Positions 34,088 to 43,048 of a stretch of 64,000 bases of DNA are shown here, piece after piece. Origin of the DNA: Cyclobacteriaceae bacterium (GTDB taxonomy: Bacteria > Bacteroidota > Bacteroidia > Cytophagales > Cyclobacteriaceae); assembly GCA_020436165.1 (NCBI GenBank), contig JAGQYI010000074.1, positions 1 through 64,000 on the forward strand. The letters run 5' to 3'. Under the pieces are notes generated by a model. The model was given only the letters and a program-made list of their open reading frames with translations. It made no database searches and was not told the origin of the DNA. Made by a program: the position numbers and the translations under genes. Each line of letters opens with the position of its first letter. Positions within the stretch are counted from its first letter, which is position 1.

Positions 34088-37003
34088 TTAGAATCCAAGG
34101 CTGCCAATTAAAAACTCAAACTGACCTTGTTGATTATCGATCAAGTAAACATATCTTACACCAAGCTCTAGTTGTGGCAAGGCTCGCAAAACATTGAAAT
34201 CGAATTTAAGGTCGATGCCTGTTGAGTTATAGCTCCTCTGACTTGGATTATATCCCGTTACGTTAGTCTTTCCATACCCATAATCGTAAAACAAGGTTGC
34301 CTTAACCCGCTGGATATAAACAAATGGTCCAATACCTAAATCAGGATAAAAAAGAGGTAAATCATAATTAGATCTAAGCACATAAAAGTCCTCAAAAGTT
34401 CGAGCAGGGTAGCCTCTGGGATAAGGCATTCTATTGTTAAAAAAGTGTTCGTTTGAGGTGTAGGTAATCTTCTGATGCTGCCAACCACCAAAGAAATTAA
34501 TTGAATGATGCTTTAAAAGCCCAGGGAAGTACAATTGACCCTTAACAGCAGTTAAACCTCCTTTATAGTCACCTCCGTATGGAGTGGAGTAATTTTCGAA
34601 TGTAAATGCCTGGCCAAATTTACTGTATATATCCCGTTTACTCTGGCTCAATAAATTATACCAACTGAACACAAATTCATTACTTAGTAATTCTCCATCA
34701 CTCAAAAGGTTGGTAAGAATAACATCTTCATCTGTAATTATGCTATTTAAATTTGAAATAGCTGTAATGCCAAAATAATTATGAAATTCAATTCTTGAAT
34801 GGAATTTGGAGTGAGTTAAAAGTAAGGGTATCCTCAAACCCGCCTTTAAGGTTGTTTCATTCCAGGTACGGCTTTCTTCATAAAGATTAACAATTGAGGT
34901 ATCATTTTTTATATAGAAAGTACTTCTGTCTGCTTTTCGTTTCCCATATGTAGCAGTAACATCAATTATAGGATAAAGCGATTGAAAACTAGTACGGGCT
35001 ACTGCTTTTACATTCCCTATATTATCGAACTCGGCTCCCAGAAATATATCTGATGTGCTTAAAATATTGTTTGAATAAACACCCAGTTCCAATTCAGTAG
35101 TACTACCTGTAAACAAAGGACCCCAGCTATGAATTTTAAACGGTTTTTTATGGTATCTGGAAACCTGGTATGTTGAATCGGGAACTGAGAACAATATATC
35201 CTGATTTGCTTCCTTTTCGGTAATCGTTTGGTACAATTTAACTGCATTATCTTTTACCTGATCTATCGGTTCCCAGGCAGAGGGGTCAAATGGAATGCGA
35301 ACTATATCGTTACCATTTACTGTAAAGTTATTGTAGTAAATATACCTTCCATCTAAACTTATGGCCGGGTTAGACGCTCCATATTTGGCCGATGTAATCC
35401 TAAATTTCTTATTCGAACTGGTATTGATAACATAAATATTATCTATACCTGTGTAGCCCGAGTTATAAAACAAATAATTATCCCAAAGTACAGGATGACC
35501 AATGTGTTCGAATGAATACGGAAGTAATACCTTCTTTTCACCTGTTTCATAATCTATTTGAACAATTCCCTTTTTCTGATCGAATTGATCAAACACTACG
35601 ATTGTTTTGCTTTCGTTGTCCCAGGCAGGCATAGAATACAATGCATTTGTTTTGTTTTCAAATCGTTTCAGTATTTTGCCTGTGTATGCATCAATAACCA
35701 CTAAATACGTTTCATAGTCTGTGTTGTTATCCACAGCAACAATTTTAGTTCTGTCCGGTGAAATGGCAGCACCTGAATAGCGAGATTTAAACGTTAGTTG
35801 TTTGAATTGGCCGGTCGCTATGTTGTATGTATTTATAACAGAATAGGTTCGTTTCAGCCACCTTGGGTCGTATCTGTATTCCGTCCATACAACCGTATTC
35901 CCGGCAGCCGATAAAAAACCCGGATCATTTACCGGACCAAGCGCACGCACTTTTTTCTCTTCCCCTGTATCAGGGTCGGTAAGTACCAATTGGCTTATAT
36001 CGTCAAGACCTGACTTGATTGATACCAATCCACCTCCATCAATTGGTTGCGGATAATCGTAGTTGGTATAAATTTTTGATTTACGGGATGAAATTGTTTG
36101 AAAATCCGTTAATCGTTCCTGATCTATCTGTTGCTGCCATCGGGTTTTTAAATCGGCCATCATTTGTTCATACAAGGCAGGCATTTTTAGACCTGTCTCC
36201 TTTTTCATGGCAAACGAGTATTCAAATGGGATAAAGGGTAATCGCCAGGTTCTGTCAACAATTTTATCCATTGCCTCCAGACCGTATTTATCTTTTAGAT
36301 AAGTAGAAAAAATATACCCGAACTCATAGTGGCTGGTAATATAATCTTTGTAAGACCTCAGGTATTGTTTGTTGTAACTAAACGCTCCCTTTTCCAAAAG
36401 ATTTGCCCGAATAACCATAGAAAAATCAGGGATTCTGCCTCGTCCACTATGTGTGAGGGCCGTTTCCATTCCTACAGCATCTCCTTCCCAATACCACAAC
36501 GGAACCGATCCTGAAGCAACCACGCTCTGTGCATAATCGCCTAATAGGTAGTGGATGAATTTGGTGAATCCTGTTTTACTCTTATCGTATTGAACCACAT
36601 GCCTGAATTCATGCACTGCCAGCAAATCCAGCCAATCGAGCGTACCTGCAAAATTGTAGTTCTGAGGGCTCATGGTATAAAACTCTGAACGCCTGGGCCC
36701 TAAGGTTACAAAACCATTGGATACGGAATTTTGGTTTTGAAGTATAATAGGGATTTTTTTCGGTTCAACGCCCAATGATTTTGCATCTGGCTTATACAGG
36801 TGTTCCATAGTATTAGCCATACGTTGGCCCTGTGTTTCAAAACCACTTGGAAATATAATCTGAAAATGAGGCGTATTGATTTGTTGCCATTTAAAGGTAG
36901 AAGGCAATGTAGGCAAAGTAGTTTGCGAATATGTTCTTCCAGCAGATAACAAAAACAGCCAAAAAATAAGTTTTACACTTGCTGAAAAACGAAATTCACT
37001 CAT
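34088..37003 (-). CDS. Large exported protein: HExxH metalloprotease-like, TolB-like propeller and C-terminal barrel-like region
   Basis: A 971-residue exported protein with a signal peptide ending near AGRTYSQ. An N-terminal gluzincin-like block carries LLAVHEFRHVVQYDKS near residue 134, an HExxH motif. Residues about 300-600 form a TolB/WD40-like propeller (repeats such as AISPDRTKIVAVDNN and AISLDGRYIYYNN). The last 300 residues are rich in alternating aromatic strands ending in F (VYLIDNQQGQFEFLIGSLGF), as in outer-membrane barrels. Similar proteins occur across Bacteroidota; the substrate is unknown. It ends an operon with the U32 gene and a ferredoxin. Confidence 0.8.
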   Translation of the reverse strand: MSEFRFSASVKLIFWLFLLSAGRTYSQTTLPTLPSTFKWQQINTPHFQIIFPSGFETQGQRMANTMEHLYKPDAKSLGVEPKKIPIILQNQNSVSNGFVTLGPRRSEFYTMSPQNYNFAGTLDWLDLLAVHEFRHVVQYDKSKTGFTKFIHYLLGDYAQSVVASGSVPLWYWEGDAVGMETALTHSGRGRIPDFSMVIRANLLEKGAFSYNKQYLRSYKDYITSHYEFGYIFSTYLKDKYGLEAMDKIVDRTWRLPFIPFEYSFAMKKETGLKMPALYEQMMADLKTRWQQQIDQERLTDFQTISSRKSKIYTNYDYPQPIDGGGLVSIKSGLDDISQLVLTDPDTGEEKKVRALGPVNDPGFLSAAGNTVVWTEYRYDPRWLKRTYSVINTYNIATGQFKQLTFKSRYSGAAISPDRTKIVAVDNNTDYETYLVVIDAYTGKILKRFENKTNALYSMPAWDNESKTIVVFDQFDQKKGIVQIDYETGEKKVLLPYSFEHIGHPVLWDNYLFYNSGYTGIDNIYVINTSSNKKFRITSAKYGASNPAISLDGRYIYYNNFTVNGNDIVRIPFDPSAWEPIDQVKDNAVKLYQTITEKEANQDILFSVPDSTYQVSRYHKKPFKIHSWGPLFTGSTTELELGVYSNNILSTSDIFLGAEFDNIGNVKAVARTSFQSLYPIIDVTATYGKRKADRSTFYIKNDTSIVNLYEESRTWNETTLKAGLRIPLLLTHSKFHSRIEFHNYFGITAISNLNSIITDEDVILTNLLSDGELLSNEFVFSWYNLLSQSKRDIYSKFGQAFTFENYSTPYGGDYKGGLTAVKGQLYFPGLLKHHSINFFGGWQHQKITYTSNEHFFNNRMPYPRGYPARTFEDFYVLRSNYDLPLFYPDLGIGPFVYIQRVKATLFYDYGYGKTNVTGYNPSQRSYNSTGIDLKFDFNVLRALPQLELGVRYVYLIDNQQGQFEFLIGSLGF

Positions 37004-37006
37004 AAT

Positions 37007-37234
37007 TTAAACCTGCTTTACATGTATAATTTTTACCGGGCAAGCCTCTGCTGCCTTAATATTTTCATCAAGTTCATCTTCACGTACTTTGACTGTGTAG
37101 AAACCCTTACGGTTTACTCCACCCAGCAAAGTTGCTTTCCCATCTTTTTTTGACATACGCCAACGGTCGTAGGCAATCTCAACGCAATAATTACAACCGA
37201 TGCACTTCTCTCTTTGGTGCGTAATTATAACCAT
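37007..37234 (-). CDS. Small ferredoxin with one 4Fe-4S cluster
   Basis: A 75-residue electron carrier. Cysteines are in CIGCNYC near residues 11-17 and a remote Cys in AACPVK near the C-terminus (EACPVKIIHV), giving one [4Fe-4S] cluster. The second cluster of classical ferredoxins is absent. Its start overlaps the U32 gene's stop by one base and the 971-residue gene follows 3 bp later. Its coupling to the U32 protein suggests it supplies electrons or cluster to it. Confidence 0.88.
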   Translation of the reverse strand: MVIITHQREKCIGCNYCVEIAYDRWRMSKKDGKATLLGGVNRKGFYTVKVREDELDENIKAAEACPVKIIHVKQV

Positions 37235-38457
37235 TACGCCTCTACCAATTTATAAATTTTATCGGAAGGACGTATTATCTGATCCAGTTCAAAAGTAATA
37301 TCCTGACCTCTGTCTGCTTTTTTCACTTCTTTATTATCAACGCGCATAGGCGGTAAAACCGTTTCAATAACCCCTGTTGTGGGGCCGGTAATTAAAATAG
37401 GGTCTCCAACTTTAACCGATTGCGACTCCAGCCTAAAATGAGCCACTTTGCTCTTTGAAAAATAATGAACTCCTTTTCCGAGATATACTTTTTTCTGTGT
37501 TGCTTTTGAACCGGGAGTATCGGCCCACTCTCCCAATTTCTGCCCAAGATAATATCCACTCCAGAAGCCTCTGTTATACACGGTATCCAGTCGCTTCATC
37601 CACTCATTTACTTTCTCTTCTGAATATCTACCACTGTAATACGCATCTATGGCTTCGCGATATACTCCGATAACGGTATGTACATATTCAGGAGCACGGG
37701 CACGCCCTTCAATTTTCAGTACTTTAACACCCGTATCAATTACCTGGTCTAAAAAGTTGACAGTGCATAAATCTTTGGGCGACATGATATACTCATTATC
37801 GATTTCCAATTCATGCCCATCTTCAATATCAATCACTTTGTAAGTACGTCTGCAATTTTGTACACAAGCTCCACGGTTTGCCGATGAATTCTGGGTATGT
37901 AAACTCAAATAGCATTTACCGGAAACGGCCATGCACAAAGCCCCATGTCCAAAAATCTCAAGTTCAATAAGCTTACCATTGGGGCCAATAACATTTTCTT
38001 CTTTGATTGCATCTGCAATCTTTTTTACTTGTCCTAAACTCAACTCTCGCGACAACACCATGGTGTCCGCAAAAAGTGAATAAAACTTTACGGTTTCAAT
38101 ATTGGTTATATTGAGCTGGGTAGAAATATGTATTTCAACACCAACCGTTTTTGCATAATGAATAACAGCCTGGTCTGAAGCAATAATAGCAGTTATTCCA
38201 GCTTCTTTTACACGATTAATAAGCGTTTTTATAATGCTCAGATCGTGGTCATAGATGATGGTATTTAATGTAAGGTAGGTACGAACGTTGTGTTCATTAC
38301 ACCTCTGAGCTATTTCTTCCAGATCATCAAGGGTAAAATTTATGCTTGACTTCGCCCTCATGTTTAACTGCTCCACCCCAAAGTAAATCGAATCGGCTCC
38401 GGCATCAATTGCAGCTTGCAACGACTCAAAGCTTCCGGCTGGCGCCATGAGCTCCAT
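37234..38457 (-). CDS. U32-family protein, tRNA 5-hydroxyuridine pathway type (TrhP-like)
   Basis: A member of peptidase family U32; homologues TrhP/YegQ and RlhA make 5-hydroxypyrimidines in tRNA or rRNA, and need iron-sulfur assembly. From ATG at 38457 the protein is 407 residues. The four conserved cysteines lie in ALCMAVSGKC near 175 and ANRGACVQNCRR near 192. The earlier ATG at 38481 lies inside 5 bp of a -7 box, and the later ATG has GGAG eight bases upstream, so 38457 is preferred. It is followed by a ferredoxin overlapping its stop, which is an unusual and suggestive pairing. Confidence 0.85.
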   Translation of the reverse strand: MELMAPAGSFESLQAAIDAGADSIYFGVEQLNMRAKSSINFTLDDLEEIAQRCNEHNVRTYLTLNTIIYDHDLSIIKTLINRVKEAGITAIIASDQAVIHYAKTVGVEIHISTQLNITNIETVKFYSLFADTMVLSRELSLGQVKKIADAIKEENVIGPNGKLIELEIFGHGALCMAVSGKCYLSLHTQNSSANRGACVQNCRRTYKVIDIEDGHELEIDNEYIMSPKDLCTVNFLDQVIDTGVKVLKIEGRARAPEYVHTVIGVYREAIDAYYSGRYSEEKVNEWMKRLDTVYNRGFWSGYYLGQKLGEWADTPGSKATQKKVYLGKGVHYFSKSKVAHFRLESQSVKVGDPILITGPTTGVIETVLPPMRVDNKEVKKADRGQDITFELDQIIRPSDKIYKLVEA

Positions 38458-38485
38458 TTTATCTTCTCCAAATCTGTTCATCCTG

Positions 38486-38493
38486 CAAAAGTA
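38486..38493 (-). promoter_or_regulatory. Bacteroidota -7 box TACTTTTG upstream of the U32 operon
   Basis: On the minus strand TACTTTTG matches TAnnTTTG exactly. A transcript from here would start near 38479, upstream of the GGAG-preceded ATG at 38457 but inside or after the earlier ATG. No clear -33 element is seen. Confidence 0.45.
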
Positions 38494-38513
38494 AATAACC
38501 GATTGTAAGGTAC

Positions 38514-40412
38514 TTACACGTTAAGAAGTTTTTCTTTGGCTTCCGTTGTAGACTCAGCAAATATTACCTGAATAGATTTTCGTTTCGTAGCCTGGTAGAA
38601 CTCATCCCAAAAAGCGATGTCTTCTTCTACAATTTTACGGATGACAACTACTTTTTTTATTCCTACACGCACGTATTGATCGATGGCTTCATCGATAACC
38701 CATTTTTTTTCTGACGGAGAACGGTTAACCATGAGACGTAGGTCAACAATCCATAATTCTGAGTTATAGGCGTTAAAAATTTCGATATTGTTTCTGAATA
38801 CCTCACTAAACTCAAACGGAAGCGGCATTTTTTTCCAATCCAGGGTAGTAATGTTATTTACAGCATCAAGATAAATATCCGCTGCTTCAGACCTGTAAAA
38901 TAACTGACTTTGAATTTGAGATAATGGTATGGATGGCAATTCAATTACGAATCGAGTACCAACACCCAGTTTACTCTCCACTCTTATTTTACCCTGCATG
39001 GCCTCTACTTGCTGCTTGGTTAAAAATAACCCAAGCCCTTTTCCTTCGGTATGGTCGTGAAACCGCTTATACATTCCAAAAATTTTCTTTCCATACCTAT
39101 GAAGGTCTACTCCAATACCATTGTCCTGAACTTCTATAATACATTTTCCTTCTTTAATAAACGAGGAAATGCGAATAAGGCAAGGCCTATCAACATGCCT
39201 GTATTTAATGGCATTACTTATTAAGTTATAAAGTATGCTTTGAAAATAAGAACGCACTCCGTAAAGCACCGGTAATTCTATATTTAAAACGAGCTTACCA
39301 TTACACTGCTTCACATTTTGATCCAGCACAAACCAAATCCCATCGACCTCTTTCTTGATCTCAATTTTTTCCTTTATCTGAAAAAGGTTATTTCTGAGTT
39401 CCACTACTTTATTCAAATCTTTTATAATCCCGTCAAGCGACTCAGCTGATTTGAGGATATGCATTGCTACTGAATTCCTGTTTTCTTCAGAGCTATCCAT
39501 TTTGAATAACTGGGCCAACCCCAATAAATTAGCGACAGGACCTCTTAAATTGTGCGACAAGGTATTGGAAAATTGCTGAAGTTCATTGTTGTGCCGAACT
39601 AACTCTTCGTTTGATTGCCTAAGCTCTGCAGTTTTTTCTTCTACTTGCTTAGCCAAATCCTGATTGGTTTGTTCCAGGAGTTGTTTTTGCTCATTGATTA
39701 GTTTTTCATTTTTCTTCAAGGTTTGGTTAGAATCTTCCAATTCTTCAAACAAAGCACTTAATTCCACGTTTCGTTCACCCAGATCTTCAACTAGTAACGC
39801 ATTTTTTTGTAAAAGGCCCTCAATATTGTATTTGAAGTAATAAAATGCCCATGAGGAAAAAAACAGCACTATATCTATGTAAATACCGGATACAATGTAC
39901 GCCTTCGACATTGGACCAAAGAAATTCGTATAGCCTACGCCAAAAAGATTGTGAAGCGGATCAAAACCCACCACCGCTAACATAATAAAGAACAATGAGG
40001 TAAATAAGTAGCGCTTCTCATTGTAACCAAAAAACAAGTAAGGCAATACAAAGAACCCTCCTGCAAGTACACGTGCATCAAAAAAATCGAAAATAACAAC
40101 TGATTGAGGATATAATGTCTTAACGGCTATACTCGCAGAAACAATAATAACTGAAGGGTATGTAGAGGCTACCAACCTTGTGAAGTTTATAAATCCAAAG
40201 TTATTGACAAATAAAAGTGTCGCTATTAAAGCAACAGAAGTCAGGTTCATGTAAGCAGATACAATAAACCCATTTTCATACAACGATGGAATGAGAAGAA
40301 GTAAGCCAAGAAAAAAAAGCACTATCAATACAAAATTGGTAAGCCGGTATTTCCTAATCTCTACCCGGGACATTCCATCTTTGATACCAATGTTTAATAA
40401 TGCCGCAAACAT
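38514..40412 (-). CDS. Membrane sensor histidine kinase with C-terminal STAS-like domain
   Basis: Predicted membrane sensor kinase of 632 residues from ATG at 40412 (a TTG at 40448 would add 12). About seven hydrophobic helices occupy residues 15-200, then a coiled coil (200-275). The HisKA H-box is FSNTLSHNLRGPVANLLG near 280 and the ATPase part has NAIKYRH and GKGLGLFLTKQQVEAM near 445. After the kinase, about 110 residues (WIVDLRLMVNRSPSEKKW to the end) look like a STAS/SpoIIAA-type domain. No response regulator is adjacent. The signal is unknown. Confidence 0.85.
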   Translation of the reverse strand: MFAALLNIGIKDGMSRVEIRKYRLTNFVLIVLFFLGLLLLIPSLYENGFIVSAYMNLTSVALIATLLFVNNFGFINFTRLVASTYPSVIIVSASIAVKTLYPQSVVIFDFFDARVLAGGFFVLPYLFFGYNEKRYLFTSLFFIMLAVVGFDPLHNLFGVGYTNFFGPMSKAYIVSGIYIDIVLFFSSWAFYYFKYNIEGLLQKNALLVEDLGERNVELSALFEELEDSNQTLKKNEKLINEQKQLLEQTNQDLAKQVEEKTAELRQSNEELVRHNNELQQFSNTLSHNLRGPVANLLGLAQLFKMDSSEENRNSVAMHILKSAESLDGIIKDLNKVVELRNNLFQIKEKIEIKKEVDGIWFVLDQNVKQCNGKLVLNIELPVLYGVRSYFQSILYNLISNAIKYRHVDRPCLIRISSFIKEGKCIIEVQDNGIGVDLHRYGKKIFGMYKRFHDHTEGKGLGLFLTKQQVEAMQGKIRVESKLGVGTRFVIELPSIPLSQIQSQLFYRSEAADIYLDAVNNITTLDWKKMPLPFEFSEVFRNNIEIFNAYNSELWIVDLRLMVNRSPSEKKWVIDEAIDQYVRVGIKKVVVIRKIVEEDIAFWDEFYQATKRKSIQVIFAESTTEAKEKLLNV

Positions 40413-40593
40413 GTTCTTCTCGATTCGCTTTTGGTTAAAGTTACGCAATTAACTTTTCCCCAAGCAGACAAAAAATAGTAATAATTACAAATGCAGAAAA
40501 AATGAAAAAATAAACAAAATCTAAAATGAAACATCTTATGAACTAATTCTTTACAGGTTAGCTTAAAAAATCATTGATGCAGAATAGTTTCAA

Positions 40594-41862
40594 CTAAATT
40601 ATCATACCTGCACCAACCGTTTCATTGGTTTGCTCATCAATTAAAATAACACTACCTGTTTCCCTGTTTCTTTCATACCTGTCAAAAAAGAGTGGCTTTG
40701 TTGTTCTAATTTTTACTCTGCCAATATCATTCATACCAATGGATTTATCATCTTCAATTCTATGAAGTGTGTTAATATCCATTCTGTAGTTAACCTCCTT
40801 AACCATACATCTGGCTTCATTTGAAGTATGTCTGATGGTGTATTTACCTCCAAGTGTTAGAGACCTTTCATTTAACCAACAAAGCATAAGGTCTATATCT
40901 TGCGAAATTACAGGCTGATTATTCTCACGAACGATCATATCTCCCCTGCTGATGTCAATCTCATCTTCCAAAGTCATTGTAACCGACATTGGCGCATAGG
41001 CCTCATCGTATTGCTCACCCATCATTTCAATGGATTTAATAGTGCTTGTAAAGCCACTTGGAAGTACTGCCACCTTATCCCCGGGTTTAAATACTCCACT
41101 GGCAATACGGCCTGCATAACCTCTAAAATCGTGATACCTATCACTTTGCGGGCGAATAACCCCCTGAACAGGAAAACGGCAGTCAACATGATTGTAATCA
41201 CTACCTATATGGATGGTTTCGAGTAAGTAGAGTAAGGTACTTCCCTGGTACCAGGGCATGTACTCAGACTTGTTTACCACATTATCTCCCTTAAGTGCAC
41301 TAATTGGGATAAAGCGTATGTCTCCTACCTTCAATTTGGTTGAGAATAATTCAACTTCTTTTTTAATCTCCTCATAGACTGCTTCATCGTAGTCAACAAG
41401 GTCCATTTTGTTAACGCAGAAAACAATATGTGGTATTCCGAGAAGCGAGGCTATAAAAGTATGTCTGTGAGTTTGCTCCTGCACACCTCTACGTGCATCT
41501 ATAAGAATAATTGCCAGATTTGCAGTTGATGCTCCTGTAACCATGTTACGGGTGTATTGAATATGGCCGGGTGTGTCGGCAATTATGAATTTTCGCTTTG
41601 GAGTTGCAAAATATCGATAAGCTACATCAATAGTAATCCCTTGCTCACGTTCCGCCCTCAATCCGTCTGTTAGCAAGGCAAGGTTTACATTTTCGTCACC
41701 TTTTTTCTTACTCGATAGTTCTATAGCTTCATACTGGTCTTCAAAGATAGATTTTGAATCGTATAGCAAACGACCTATCAATGTGCTTTTCCCATCGTCT
41801 ACGCTTCCAGCCGTTGTGAAGCGTAATAGTTCCATGTCCAGGTATGCATTCTTATCACTCAT
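40594..41862 (-). CDS. cysN: Sulfate adenylyltransferase subunit 1, GTPase
   Basis: With CysD makes adenosine-5'-phosphosulfate from sulfate and ATP, using GTP hydrolysis. The 422-residue protein is a translation-factor-type GTPase: P-loop AGSVDDGKSTLIGR near residues 14-27, the switch region DTPGHIQYTRNM near 96-107, NKMDLVDY near 150 and the later EF-Tu-like domains. No APS kinase is fused at the C-terminus; CysC is a separate gene here. It ends the cysQ-C-D-N operon. Confidence 0.96.
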   Translation of the reverse strand: MSDKNAYLDMELLRFTTAGSVDDGKSTLIGRLLYDSKSIFEDQYEAIELSSKKKGDENVNLALLTDGLRAEREQGITIDVAYRYFATPKRKFIIADTPGHIQYTRNMVTGASTANLAIILIDARRGVQEQTHRHTFIASLLGIPHIVFCVNKMDLVDYDEAVYEEIKKEVELFSTKLKVGDIRFIPISALKGDNVVNKSEYMPWYQGSTLLYLLETIHIGSDYNHVDCRFPVQGVIRPQSDRYHDFRGYAGRIASGVFKPGDKVAVLPSGFTSTIKSIEMMGEQYDEAYAPMSVTMTLEDEIDISRGDMIVRENNQPVISQDIDLMLCWLNERSLTLGGKYTIRHTSNEARCMVKEVNYRMDINTLHRIEDDKSIGMNDIGRVKIRTTKPLFFDRYERNRETGSVILIDEQTNETVGAGMII

Positions 41863-41872
41863 AATTTTAATT

Positions 41873-41910
41873 AAATGTGAGATTTGAAATGTGAGATTTG
41901 AAATGTGAAA
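41873..41910 (+). repeat. Tandem AAATGTGAGATTTG repeat next to the four-helix-bundle gene
   Basis: The 14-mer AAATGTGAGATTTG occurs at 41873-41886 and 41887-41900, with a third partial copy AAATGTGA after it. The end TTGAAATGTGAAA (41898-41910) is repeated in inverted orientation as TTTCATATTTCAA at 42121-42133 with one mismatch, so the small gene is flanked by imperfect inverted repeats. Confidence 0.7.
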
Positions 41911-41919
41911 AATTGAAAA

Positions 41920-42126
41920 TCAATTTCTGTACTTATGTTTAATTGAATTGAAAATTGCCGTTAACTCATTTGCCCCAACAGAAGTAGCACTTCTAAGTAA
42001 TTGTTTTCCAACGACCTGAGAAACTGTTTCCTTAGAAAGTGATTTGAATAAATAAATCACATCAAGCGAGAATTGTTTCGTTCGTTCTTTCAAATCTTGG
42101 TTGTAATTTTCTTTATCAAGTTTCAT
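41920..42126 (-). CDS. Four-helix-bundle protein (23S rRNA intervening-sequence family), internally deleted
   Basis: A 68-residue version of the four-helix-bundle/S23 family, which is normally about 115-120 residues. The first half matches (KERTKQFSLDVIYLFKSL, then QLLRSATSVGAN) and the last part (ELTAIFNSIKHKYRN) matches the family's C-terminus, but the middle helices that normally follow GAN and precede EANEL are missing. The frame is preserved across the junction, consistent with an in-frame deletion of about 50 codons at a short repeat. It sits between cysD and cysN, flanked by inverted repeats. It is probably not functional as a four-helix bundle. Confidence 0.7.
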   Translation of the reverse strand: MKLDKENYNQDLKERTKQFSLDVIYLFKSLSKETVSQVVGKQLLRSATSVGANELTAIFNSIKHKYRN

Positions 42127-42133
42127 ATTTCAA
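42121..42133 (+). repeat. Right arm of the inverted repeat flanking the four-helix-bundle gene
   Basis: TTTCATATTTCAA overlaps the start codon of the small gene and is the inverted copy (12 of 13 bases) of TTGAAATGTGAAA at 41898-41910. Confidence 0.55.
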
Positions 42134-42142
42134 CTTTCAAAC

Positions 42143-43048
42143 CTAAAAGTATCCATCCTTTTTTCTATCCTCCATTGCAGCCTCGGATCTTTTATCATCC
42201 GCGCGTGTACCTCTTTCTGTAACACGAGTTGCAGCAACTTCCTCAATTATATCTTCCAAAGAGCCAGCATTTGAATCTACAGCACCTGTACATGTAATAT
42301 CTCCGATGGTCCTAAACCGCACTACTTTCTTAATCACTTCTTCATCCTCTTTTCTCTGAATAAACTCAGATGCAGCCATAATTACTCCATCTCTAACGAA
42401 AACTTCACGTTCTTTTGCAAAATATAGCGAAGGCAATTCTATGTTTTCCATCAGAATATATTGCCAAACATCCATCTCTGTCCAGTTTGAGATAGGAAAT
42501 ACTCGAAAATGCTCTCCAAAGCTTTTTTTACCATTAAATAGGTTCCACAATTCGGGCCTTTGATTTTTGGGATCCCACTGACCAAATTCATCTCTGTGTG
42601 AAAAGAAGCGCTCCTTCGCCCTTGCCTTTTCCTCATCTCTACGAGCTCCACCAATTGCCGCATCAAACTTATGCTCCTCAATAGTATCCAGTAAGGTTAC
42701 TGTTTGCAAAGCATTCCTACTGGCGTTGTATCCTTTTTCTTCAACCACTTTACCTTGATCAATAGAATCCTGAACAAGTCCAACAACCAAACGAGCATCC
42801 AGCTTCTTCACATAGTCATCACGAAAATCAATTGTTTCCTGAAAATTATGACCCGTATCGATATGCACCAATGGAAAAGGTATTTTAGCTGGAAAAAATG
42901 CCTTTTGAGCCAGATGAGAGACAACAATCGAATCCTTTCCTCCCGAAAACAGGAGTGCCGGGTTTTCAAATTGGGCGGCCACTTCCCTTAGCACAAAGAT
43001 TGCTTCTGCCTCCAATGCCTTTAGGTGTGTAAGGTTATATGTGTGCAT
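42143..43048 (-). CDS. cysD: Sulfate adenylyltransferase subunit 2
   Basis: The catalytic ATP sulfurylase subunit of the PAPS pathway, cytoplasmic. The 301-residue protein belongs to the PP-loop family: FSGGKDSIVVSHLAQK near residue 33-48, with HIDTGHNFQET near 65 and the ARAKERFFSHRDEFG loop near 160. Its start overlaps the cysC end by 14 bp, so translation of the pair is coupled. The deleted four-helix-bundle gene lies between it and cysN. Confidence 0.96.
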   Translation of the reverse strand: MHTYNLTHLKALEAEAIFVLREVAAQFENPALLFSGGKDSIVVSHLAQKAFFPAKIPFPLVHIDTGHNFQETIDFRDDYVKKLDARLVVGLVQDSIDQGKVVEEKGYNASRNALQTVTLLDTIEEHKFDAAIGGARRDEEKARAKERFFSHRDEFGQWDPKNQRPELWNLFNGKKSFGEHFRVFPISNWTEMDVWQYILMENIELPSLYFAKEREVFVRDGVIMAASEFIQRKEDEEVIKKVVRFRTIGDITCTGAVDSNAGSLEDIIEEVAATRVTERGTRADDKRSEAAMEDRKKDGYF

